A DNA stretch of 64,000 bases from an uncultured Anaerolineae bacterium. Its GTDB lineage: Bacteria > Chloroflexota > Anaerolineae > CG2-30-64-16. Below, in pieces: positions 45,920-54,403 of this stretch. The stretch spans positions 1-64,000 of the forward strand of contig CAKZKT010000144.1 of assembly GCA_937124585.1 (NCBI GenBank), read 5' to 3'. Position 1 is the stretch's first letter. Every line of letters begins with the position of its first letter. Both the position numbers and the translations under genes were made by a program. Under the pieces are notes generated by a model. It was not told the DNA's origin. It saw nothing but the letters and a program-made list of their open reading frames with translations, and searched no databases.

Positions 45920-46861
45920 TTACTCGTCACTCTGCTGGAACAGATCGCCCAGCTCCCGCTCCCACACGTCATCCAGCGGCATAAAGGGGTTCTCGACGAA
46001 CTGCTCGGCGACCTTCGCCATGTATTCACGCACGCGGAGCTGCGGCGCGGTGCGCGCCAGGTCATCCAGGCGGGCTTTCATCTGCGCGGTGAGCTCATCG
46101 CTGCGATTGTGAAGATCGGACAGGCTGAGCCCCAGATCGAACATGTAGTTGACACGGCGCATCAGCTCCCACCAGGCGCGATGATCGGTGTCGAGCCGAA
46201 TGCTCTGGTTGAAGGGGGAAGATTCGGAGAAGTCGTAGGCCGGCACGAAGGCATAGAACACTACGACTTCGATCCCACGACGCTCCGCGCGATGCGCCAG
46301 ATAGGTGCAAATGGTGACGCCGCCCTCATAGTCTGAGAAGGTGACCGCGTACTTTTCCAGCTCGGCCTTCATGCGGGGCAGGCTGTACACACAGGACACC
46401 TGCCGGTCTTTGTCGTAGGGCGTGGCGCCGAAGACGCCGCCCACCATGACCACGCGACGCACGCCGAAAGCCTCCACGGCATCGAAGAAGGCATCGGCGT
46501 AGCGGTCCACGTCCATGTGCGGCTCCTCGCCCTTGAAGATGACCAGTCCTTTACCGCCGACCTCTGCGTAGAAGAAATCGTTCTGTTTGGTCTCCATGAA
46601 TTGGCGATAGCCGCCTTCCAGCTTCACCACCGGCCGCAGGTAATGATGCGTGCCGGGGGCCTGGAACAGATAGAACCCCTCCGGCCGGATGTGCCCGATC
46701 TTAACCGCGTCGGTCTTCTGGATCAGGTAGTCAGGCAATTCCGACGAAATAGAGCCGGCATCCGCCCACTGGGTCCAACCGGCGAGCATATAGACGACGC
46801 TGGCAGCCGGCTTCTGCCAGATTTCGAGCGCTTGTTGCATCGTTTCCATCCTCTCCACCAC
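45920..46861 (-). CDS. PAC2 (proteasome assembly chaperone-like) family protein
   Basis: YMLAGWTQWADAGSISSELPDYLI...VMVGGVFGATPYDKDRQVSCVYS...GGVTICTYLAHRAERRGIEVVVFYAFVPAYDF. Confidence 0.75.
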   Translation of the reverse strand: MVERMETMQQALEIWQKPAASVVYMLAGWTQWADAGSISSELPDYLIQKTDAVKIGHIRPEGFYLFQAPGTHHYLRPVVKLEGGYRQFMETKQNDFFYAEVGGKGLVIFKGEEPHMDVDRYADAFFDAVEAFGVRRVVMVGGVFGATPYDKDRQVSCVYSLPRMKAELEKYAVTFSDYEGGVTICTYLAHRAERRGIEVVVFYAFVPAYDFSESSPFNQSIRLDTDHRAWWELMRRVNYMFDLGLSLSDLHNRSDELTAQMKARLDDLARTAPQLRVREYMAKVAEQFVENPFMPLDDVWERELGDLFQQSDE

Positions 46862-46909
46862 ACGCTACGCAGGTGCGCCAACTTGCAGCAGCCGGCCAGA
46901 CCGCGCCGG

Positions 46910-47056
46910 CTATGGCGCTTCGCTTGCCGCGGACGCCGTCATGTTCCAGCGCAGGCGACTGTCCATCGGCACCACGTTGATCTCGGTCAGGTCGTCGGTC
47001 TCGATCGGCCAGGCCGAGAGGTCTTGGCCGCATTCCAGGGCGCGCACCGGGCGCAT
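46910..47056 (-). pseudogene. 48-codon orphan ORF, possible C-terminal gene remnant
   Basis: MRPVRALECGQDLSAWPIETDDLTEINVVPMDSRLRWNMTASAASEAP*; frame closed upstream by TGA at 47078-47080. Confidence 0.3.
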
Positions 47057-47194
47057 CCAGTAGTGGAGCTCGAGCTTTCAGGCCGGGGACAGACTTCCTG
47101 TGTGGCGCATTGAGACGAGTTCACCGACATGATCGGATGTGCGGGTGCAAAGGCTGTCAACCTCTGGCTCATCTTTCGACCGGCGATAATGCTA

Positions 47195-47223
47195 ATCTTA
47201 CCACAAAGCCGCGGAGATGCAAA
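47195..47223 (-). promoter_or_regulatory. sigma70-type promoter upstream of PAC2 locus
   Basis: Minus strand TTTGCA-N17-TAAGAT. Confidence 0.5.
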
Positions 47224-47275
47224 GACCACCGACAGAAAGCCTGTATTTCGGCCGGTTCCAGCCATAGCCGACGCC

Positions 47276-48451
47276 TCAGGTCGGCGGCAGCTCCGATCGC
47301 TGAGCCAGCAGGCCGGCTAGCAGGCTGGTTGCGGGCACTGCCAGGATCAGCCCCAGGCTGCCGACCAGCGTGCGCACGATTTCCTCGGCGATGAACTCAC
47401 GGTTGACGATCTGCGCCGGCGGGATGTTTAAGGTCGCCATCAAGAGAAAAAGAGGCAACGAGGCGCCAACATAGGCCAGCAGGAGAGTATTCGTCATGGA
47501 CGCGATGTGATCGCGGCCGATGGCCATGCTGTGACGCACGAGCTGCATCCACTGTAGCTGTGGATTAGCCCGACGCAACTCGAAGGTCGCCGACGCCTGG
47601 CCCACCGCCACGTCGTCGAGCACGCCCACCGCGCCGAGCACGATGCCGCCCAGCAGCACCCCGCGCGGGTTGACCTGGAACTGACCCAGATGGATCAGGA
47701 AACCGGCCTCCTCGGAGCCGAGCCCGCTCAGGCGCGCCAGCTGGCCGAAGAGGAAGGCCAGCGTCGCGGTGGCGAGTAAGCTGATGGTCAGGCCGGCCAA
47801 CGCGCTATGCGTCTTCCACGTCCAGCCATAGATCAGATAGAGGGATGCGATCATCAGCAGCAGCGCGCCGGCCATGCAGACGAGGAGCGGATCGTGGCCG
47901 GCCATGATGCCGGGCAGAATGAAGCCGGCGACCGTCAGCACACTGATGCTCATGCTCAGCAATGCGGTCAGGCCTACCCGACGTCCCACTGCGACCGCGG
48001 CGACCACGAAAAGAGCCACCAGCACCAGCAGCGTCGGCCAGCGCACGAAATCGCTGATGTAGAACGTCTCACGGTCGGCGCCGATGCTGCGCTCCAGCAA
48101 TACCCGGTCTCCTGGCCGGACGCGCGTTGCTCCGGTCAACATCATTGTCTGGCCCCGCAGCGCCTCGACCTGCTGGCCGGCCAGGCGGCCGCGGGTGATC
48201 GCCACGATCACGCGCTGTACTCGTTGCGGCTGTCCGGCGACGAGCTGTTCCTCCTCGGCCAACACCGTGACGACGCGCCCCTCAAGCGTTTCACCAGTCG
48301 CCGCGCCGGCGATCTCTGGAGCCGGCGGCTTGAAAAAGAGCCAGCTGGTCGCCAGCATGACGGCCAATGCGATGATCGTCACCCAAATATGACGGGGCAC
48401 GCTTTTGACCAGCAGGTCAATGGGATCCTCATCCGCTACGGGTTCCTTCAC
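47276..48451 (-). CDS. YibE/F family membrane protein
   Basis: GLTALLSMSISVLTVAGFILPGIMAGHDPL...GGIVLGAVGVLDDVAVGQASATFELRRANP...SMTNTLLLAYVGASLPLFLL. Confidence 0.88.
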   Translation of the reverse strand: MKEPVADEDPIDLLVKSVPRHIWVTIIALAVMLATSWLFFKPPAPEIAGAATGETLEGRVVTVLAEEEQLVAGQPQRVQRVIVAITRGRLAGQQVEALRGQTMMLTGATRVRPGDRVLLERSIGADRETFYISDFVRWPTLLVLVALFVVAAVAVGRRVGLTALLSMSISVLTVAGFILPGIMAGHDPLLVCMAGALLLMIASLYLIYGWTWKTHSALAGLTISLLATATLAFLFGQLARLSGLGSEEAGFLIHLGQFQVNPRGVLLGGIVLGAVGVLDDVAVGQASATFELRRANPQLQWMQLVRHSMAIGRDHIASMTNTLLLAYVGASLPLFLLMATLNIPPAQIVNREFIAEEIVRTLVGSLGLILAVPATSLLAGLLAQRSELPPT

Positions 48452-48710
48452 GATCCTCTCCTCATGCCTCCTGTCAGCAGGTCAGATAAACAAGCAGCGG
48501 CACACTGCCCGCCACGATCTCGCACTCCGTTCGCTGCGGTTTGGTAAAAGATACCAGAAATTCGATTTTCCCGCCAAATTGTGCTAGACTATGGCACAAG
48601 ATCGGTTTCGCCCTTTTGGGCGCGAGAAGCCGACGCGTCCATCGTGCCCGTATATTGCACTGGACACCACCACAACGACCCTGATCGATTGGACCTGCCC
48701 GGAGCTGCCC

Positions 48711-50306
48711 ATGCGTCGCTGGAACGGTTGGGGCGATGACGCGATCACCTATCCTTTGTCGGCCGCAGCCGGCCGCTATCTGGAGACACGGTTAGGGCCG
48801 GGTCGGCCTGGGCCCGACGCGACCCTGGCAGAGACGCTGGCCACCGTGCCTCCCTCGCGCCTCCGCGACCATTCGCTGATCTCCACCGATCCGCTGATCC
48901 GTCTGCGCCATGCGCGCGGGCAGAGCCTGCCCGACTGGATCGCGCTGCACAGCGGCCGCATCGGCGCCTTCCCGGATGGCGTCGCCTGTCCCGCCTCAGC
49001 CGACGAAGTACGCCAGCTCCTGCGCCTGGCTCGCACACTTGGCGCGTGCATCATCCCCTACGGCGGCGGCACCAGCGTGGTCGGCCACATCAACCCGCCG
49101 GCCACGGACAGGCCGGTGCTTACCGTGAACATGGAGCGCCTGAACCACTTGCTGGCGCTGGACGAAACCAGCGGCCTGGCCACCTTCGGCGCCGGCATCA
49201 GCGGTCCGGCGCTGGAGGCACACCTGGCCGACCACGGCTTCACGCTGGGCCACTTTCCCCAGTCCTTCGAATATTCGACCCTCGGCGGCTGGATCGCCAC
49301 CCGCTCCAGCGGCCAGCAGTCGCTCGGCTACGGCCGGATCGAGCGCCTGTTCGCTGGCGGCGTGCTGGAGACTCCGACCGGGACGCTCCGATTGGCATCG
49401 GTTCCGGCATCGGCGGCCGGCCCCGACCTGCGCGAGCTGGTGCTCGGCTCCGAGGGCCGGCTGGGCCTCCTCATCGAGGCGACGGTACGGGTGACGCCGC
49501 TGCCGCGTCGCGAGGAATATCGCGCCGTCTTCTTCCCCGCCTGGGAGCCGGCCCTGGCGGCCGCGCGGGCCATCGCCCAGGCGCGACTGCCCCTTGCCAT
49601 GCTGCGGCTGAGCACTCCGGCCGAAACGGAAACCACGCTGGCGCTCGCCGGTCGCGAGCCGCTGATCGGCCTGCTGGAACAATTGCTGGCCCTGCGCGGC
49701 CTGCGCGGCGCCAAATGCCTGTTATTGATCGGCATCGCCGGTCGCGACCGCGGCGTGCGCTTTGCTCGCCATGAGACGCTGAGCATCGCGGCCAGCTATG
49801 GCGGCGTGCACGTGGGCGAGACATTCGGCCGCGAGTGGCACAAAACGCGTTTTCGCACACCCTATCTGCGCAATACCCTGTGGGAAATGGGCTATGCGGT
49901 GGACACGCTGGAGACGGCGGCCGACTGGTCACGCGTGCCGGCCCTCGTCGCCGCCATCGAAGCCGCATTGACGCAGGCGCTGGCGGAGACAGGCGAACGC
50001 GTCCACATCTTCACCCACCTGTCGCATCTCTACCCTGCCGGTTCCAGCATCTACACGACCTATCTGTTCCGCCTGGCGGCCGATCCAGACGAGACGCTGG
50101 CCCGCTGGCAGACCATGAAAGCCGCCGCCAGTCAGGCCATCCTCGCGGGCGGCGGGACGATCAGCCATCAGCACGGCGTGGGCGCCGATCATCTGCCCTA
50201 CCTGGCCGAAGAGAAAGGCGCGGCGGGCCTGGCCGTGCTAGCGGCCCTGTGCCGCGCCTGTGATCCCGACGGGATCATGAATCCGGGGAAATTGGTGGCC
50301 GCATAG
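48711..50306 (+). CDS. FAD-binding oxidase, alkylglycerone-phosphate synthase (AGPS)-like
   Basis: PYGGGTSVVGHINPP...LGHFPQSFEYSTLGGWIATRSSGQQSLGYGRIERLF...THLSHLYPAGSSIYTTYLF...GTISHQHGVGADHLPYL. Confidence 0.85.
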   Translation: MRRWNGWGDDAITYPLSAAAGRYLETRLGPGRPGPDATLAETLATVPPSRLRDHSLISTDPLIRLRHARGQSLPDWIALHSGRIGAFPDGVACPASADEVRQLLRLARTLGACIIPYGGGTSVVGHINPPATDRPVLTVNMERLNHLLALDETSGLATFGAGISGPALEAHLADHGFTLGHFPQSFEYSTLGGWIATRSSGQQSLGYGRIERLFAGGVLETPTGTLRLASVPASAAGPDLRELVLGSEGRLGLLIEATVRVTPLPRREEYRAVFFPAWEPALAAARAIAQARLPLAMLRLSTPAETETTLALAGREPLIGLLEQLLALRGLRGAKCLLLIGIAGRDRGVRFARHETLSIAASYGGVHVGETFGREWHKTRFRTPYLRNTLWEMGYAVDTLETAADWSRVPALVAAIEAALTQALAETGERVHIFTHLSHLYPAGSSIYTTYLFRLAADPDETLARWQTMKAAASQAILAGGGTISHQHGVGADHLPYLAEEKGAAGLAVLAALCRACDPDGIMNPGKLVAA

Positions 50307-50438
50307 ACCACTGCGTGCCGGGCATCCCGCAGAGCGCCGGCGCGTCGAAAACAATGCGCCGCGGCGGGAGCGAGACAACATCGCCTCTGCGCCACCGCGG
50401 TGATCCTGAGCGGCCATTTTCAGAAGGAGAGCGATCGC

Positions 50439-52190
50439 ATGTGGGGGCCAAACTGGCGCGAAACAGCCTGGGCGCAGCTTGCACAGCCCTGGGACATCAT
50501 CGTCATCGGCGGCGGGATCACCGGCGCGGGCATCCTGCGCGAGGCGGCGCGTGCAGGCGTGCGCGTCCTGCTGGTCGAACAGCGCGACTTCGCCTGGGGC
50601 ACCTCCAGCCGCTCGTCCAAACTGGTGCACGGCGGCCTGCGCTACCTCAAAGAAGGTCGCCTGCGCCTGACGCGAGCCGCAGTGCGAGAGCGCGAACGGC
50701 TCCTCGACGATGGACCGGGGCTGATTGATCCGCTCGGCTTTCTCCTGGCGACATACAAAGGCGAGAGCCCCGGTCGCCGCCTCTACGGCGCCGGGCTCAC
50801 CATCTACGACCTGCTGGCCCTGCAATGGACGCACCGCTATTTCAAGGCCAGCGACCTCCGGCTGCTGGCACCGCACATTGCCCAAAAAGGGTTGCAGGGC
50901 GGCTTCCAATATGGCGACGCGCAGACAGACGATGCCCGGCTGGTGCTGCGCGTAATCCAGGAGGCGGTGGCCGCAGGAGCCGTCGCGCTCAACTATGCGC
51001 GCGTGGACGACCTGCTTCACGATGGCCGCGGCCGGGTGATCGGCGTCCGCCTGCGCGATCTGGTGACGGGCCGCCAGGCCGACCTCTCGGCCCGACTGGT
51101 CGTCAATGCCACCGGTGCCTGGGCCGACCGGCTACGCCGGCCGTTAGGCGGCCAGCCACGCATCCGGCCCCTGCGCGGCAGCCATCTGATCTTCCCTGGC
51201 CAGCGTCTGCCGGTCGCTCAGGCCATCGGCTTCCTGCATCCGCTCGACCGCCGACCCGTGTTCATCTTTCCGTGGGAAGGCATCACCCTGGTGGGCACGA
51301 CAGACGTTGACCACAGCGGGTCACTGGACGAAGAGCCGGCCATCAGCCCCGAAGAGGTCGCATATCTGATGGCTGCTGTCGAGGCACAATTCCCGACGCT
51401 CGATCTGACTCTGGACGACGTGCTCGCCACCTTTGCAGGCGTCCGGCCGGTGATCGGCACCGGCAAGGCCGACCCGTCAAAAGAGGCGCGCGATCACGTC
51501 GTCTGGCAGGAGAGTGGGCTGCTGACCGTGACGGGCGGCAAGCTGACCACCTTCCGACGCATTGCGCTGGATGCGCTCAAACGGGCACGGCGCGTGCTGC
51601 CGCCGCTGGGCCGGTTAAGCGCAAAAACGCCCGTGCTCGACCCGGTGGACCTCGCCCTGCCCGACTCGGGCGGTCTGAGTGAAGCATGGCGCCGTCGGCT
51701 GTTGGGCCGATATGGCGCGGCCGCTCCGGCACTGGTGGCTGCGGCCCGGCCCGGCGAACTGGCCGAGATCCCCGGCGCCCGCGTCCTCTGGGCCGAGCTA
51801 CGCTGGGCCGCGCGCGCCGAGGCCGTCGTCCATCTCGATGACCTGCTGCTGCGCCGCGTGCGGCTGGGATTGCTGCTGCCGCACGGGGGCGAGGCGATCC
51901 TGCCCCAGGTACGCGCCATCTGCCAGGCCGAACTCGGCTGGGATGATGACCGCTGGAATGCCGAGGAGGCTGCGTATCTGGCCCTGTGGCGACGCTGCTA
52001 CAGCCTGCCCGACCGCGCAACCATCCCGGACTGGCGACCGCTGCTGGCCGAAGCGCGCCTCAACCGCCTGACCCGGCGCCAGATACGGCGTCGGCGTCTC
52101 CGGCGTTCGGCATTTGCCGGCGGCGTGAGCACGGCCCTGGTGATGCTGGGCGCCTGGTTCTGGCGTCGCCGCCGCCGCACCAAAGGCTGA
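50439..52190 (+). CDS. glpD: glycerol-3-phosphate dehydrogenase
   Basis: DIIVIGGGITGAGILREAARAGVRVLLVEQRDFAWGTSSRSSKLVHGGLRYL; LVGTTDVDHSGSLDEEPAISPEEVAYL. Confidence 0.92.
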   Translation: MWGPNWRETAWAQLAQPWDIIVIGGGITGAGILREAARAGVRVLLVEQRDFAWGTSSRSSKLVHGGLRYLKEGRLRLTRAAVRERERLLDDGPGLIDPLGFLLATYKGESPGRRLYGAGLTIYDLLALQWTHRYFKASDLRLLAPHIAQKGLQGGFQYGDAQTDDARLVLRVIQEAVAAGAVALNYARVDDLLHDGRGRVIGVRLRDLVTGRQADLSARLVVNATGAWADRLRRPLGGQPRIRPLRGSHLIFPGQRLPVAQAIGFLHPLDRRPVFIFPWEGITLVGTTDVDHSGSLDEEPAISPEEVAYLMAAVEAQFPTLDLTLDDVLATFAGVRPVIGTGKADPSKEARDHVVWQESGLLTVTGGKLTTFRRIALDALKRARRVLPPLGRLSAKTPVLDPVDLALPDSGGLSEAWRRRLLGRYGAAAPALVAAARPGELAEIPGARVLWAELRWAARAEAVVHLDDLLLRRVRLGLLLPHGGEAILPQVRAICQAELGWDDDRWNAEEAAYLALWRRCYSLPDRATIPDWRPLLAEARLNRLTRRQIRRRRLRRSAFAGGVSTALVMLGAWFWRRRRRTKG

Positions 52191-52269
52191 ACCTGCTCAC
52201 CCTGCCCGAACCGCTCCGCCGCGCGAGCCGGCCCCGACCGTCTACAGAGGCCACGCGCAGACGCCCGCT

Positions 52270-53634
52270 TCAGGCCACAGCCCGATCGCGCGCGGCGACC
52301 GCCACCATGGTCGCACGGCTGCGCAGCCACAGCCAGCCGGTCTGTGCCGCCAGGCTGAGGGTGAAAGCCATCAGGCCGACATAGAGGCCCACCGTTCGTC
52401 CCCAAGCCACGCCGGCCCACAACAGCGCAACATTCACCGCCAGATAAACCACCACCGCCTCGGTGATGCCGCGCGTGCGGCGGCTATGCACGATCGCCCC
52501 CTGGCACCAGCTCTGCACCACGGTCAGGGCCGGGATGGGCAAGGTGAGCAGCAGACCCACCCGCGCCAGGGCCAGCAGATCGGCAGGCAAGGCAGAGAGC
52601 CGGCCAAACCAGAAAGTCGCGAGTGGCGTCGCCGCGATCAGCAGCAGGATAGCGGTCGTCGCGATCGCCAGCACCCCGGTGAAACGCCGCAAATACGGCG
52701 TCATTCCTCGCTCATCGAGCAGCGCCACCACCACCTCGTTGTAAGCGAAGCCCAGGCTGCGGATCAAAAAGAGCAGGCCGGTGACGACCGGCCAGACGGC
52801 CAACGACTCGATCGGCTGCGGCATGCGGCTCAGCCCGGCGCTGCCGATCGGCTGGGCCAGCAGGCTGATCAGCGACGTCAGCGCCAGCGGAATGTAGAAA
52901 GCGGCGAACGCGCGCCAGGTAAGCGGCGGCATGATGGCCGCTGCGGGCCTGAGCTGCTGGCGCAGCACCGGTTGCACGGCCCGACCGACGTAGAACGCCT
53001 CGACCATCACGCCGGTCGCCACGGCTGTGGCCGCCACCACGATGCCCGGCAACGTCCCGATAAAGTAGCCGAGCGCCAGCACGATGGCGTTCGCGGTCAA
53101 CCGGGTGGCCGTACCGATGCCGACCGCCTGCGCATGGCCGAAACGGATCAATACCCCCTGATGATAACGACGATACGCGATGGCCCACGTCCACGGCAGC
53201 ATGATCATCAAGCCGAGGCGGGCCGGGGCCACGATCGCCTCGGGCACGCCCAAAACGCCGCGCACGAGCACGAAATAGAGCGGAGTGAACGCAATCAGCC
53301 CGTGCAGGCCGGTGAGCAGCGCGCCGGCCGTCATCATGAAGCGCCACACTTTGCGATAAGACGCCCAGTCGCGGCTCAACGCGGTCGAGGCCGAGAGAAG
53401 CATGAGGATCGGCGACTCGACGATCAGGGCGAGCGGGAAGACCACGCCGCCATATGCGGCCAGGTTGATGGCCGGATCGGCCAGCCGCGCCACCACCGCG
53501 CTGAGCATCGGCATCTCGGCGGCCATCAGCATCCAGCTTGCGGCCAACGGCCACCAGGTGCGCACGATGCGCCGCAGCGGACCGGAAAGAAGGGAATCGT
53601 GCATGGCAGAGTCGTTCCACTCCGGGGAGATCAA
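52270..53634 (-). CDS. polytopic membrane protein, MOP/MATE-like flippase family
   Basis: 454 aa, about 12 TM segments with pseudo-repeats. Confidence 0.55.
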   Translation of the reverse strand: MISPEWNDSAMHDSLLSGPLRRIVRTWWPLAASWMLMAAEMPMLSAVVARLADPAINLAAYGGVVFPLALIVESPILMLLSASTALSRDWASYRKVWRFMMTAGALLTGLHGLIAFTPLYFVLVRGVLGVPEAIVAPARLGLMIMLPWTWAIAYRRYHQGVLIRFGHAQAVGIGTATRLTANAIVLALGYFIGTLPGIVVAATAVATGVMVEAFYVGRAVQPVLRQQLRPAAAIMPPLTWRAFAAFYIPLALTSLISLLAQPIGSAGLSRMPQPIESLAVWPVVTGLLFLIRSLGFAYNEVVVALLDERGMTPYLRRFTGVLAIATTAILLLIAATPLATFWFGRLSALPADLLALARVGLLLTLPIPALTVVQSWCQGAIVHSRRTRGITEAVVVYLAVNVALLWAGVAWGRTVGLYVGLMAFTLSLAAQTGWLWLRSRATMVAVAARDRAVA

Positions 53635-53705
53635 ATTGAGCGCATTCTACCGCATGGCGGGATGAACGGAAAATGAAGCGCGCCGCGTGTTCGCCAGGGC
53701 CACGC

Positions 53706-53734
53706 TTGTCGTTTCCCTCCGACCGTGCTATCAT
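53706..53734 (+). promoter_or_regulatory. sigma70-type promoter for PDZ protein
   Basis: TTGTCG-N17-TATCAT. Confidence 0.6.
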
Positions 53735-53760
53735 CTGCCCGCACATGTTGGGAGGGAGAT

Positions 53761-54318
53761 ATGGGAGAAGAGAAGCAAAATCGCACCGCACTGATCGCCG
53801 TCATCACGGGCATCGTGGCTTTGCTGCTCGGCCTATGCCTGGGCGCCATGATCGGCGGCGCCGGCGGCTATCTGATCGGACGCGCCGGCGTGGCCAAGAG
53901 CGCAGTGACGCCGGCGCTGCCGCGCGTCATCCCCACATGGCCGCGTCTGCCGATCGTGCCCACGCCGGCCGTGCCGCAAACCCCTGAGCGCCTGCGACCC
54001 GGCGGCCTGATCCCGCGTTCCGGCGCGCTGATCCAGGAGGTCCTTCCGGACACGCCTGCGGACAAAGCCGGCCTGCGGGTGGGCGACGTGATCACCCAAA
54101 TCCAGAACACGCCGGTGGACGCCAATCATCGGCTGGCCGATGTGCTGGCGCAATACAAACCGGGACAACAGACGACCCTCACCATCTGGCGGATGGGGAG
54201 CACGCACACGGTCACGGTAACGCTCGGCGAACACCCGGACAACGCGCAGCGGCCTTATCTGGGAATCCGCTACAGCGAGCTGGCGCCGCAACGCCTGACG
54301 CCGCAGCCGGGAGACTGA
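53761..54318 (+). CDS. membrane-anchored PDZ domain protein
   Basis: N-terminal TM then GALIQEVLPDTPADKAGLRVGDVITQIQNTPVDANHRLADVLAQYKPGQQTTLTIWR; no protease domain. Confidence 0.85.
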   Translation: MGEEKQNRTALIAVITGIVALLLGLCLGAMIGGAGGYLIGRAGVAKSAVTPALPRVIPTWPRLPIVPTPAVPQTPERLRPGGLIPRSGALIQEVLPDTPADKAGLRVGDVITQIQNTPVDANHRLADVLAQYKPGQQTTLTIWRMGSTHTVTVTLGEHPDNAQRPYLGIRYSELAPQRLTPQPGD

Positions 54319-54403
54319 CTTCGAGATGACGCCGGAACGCGGCCCCATGGCACGAGGTCGGCCACCGGCCTGAGCGAAAAATCGGGCAGGGAAGCCCCGT
54401 CTC

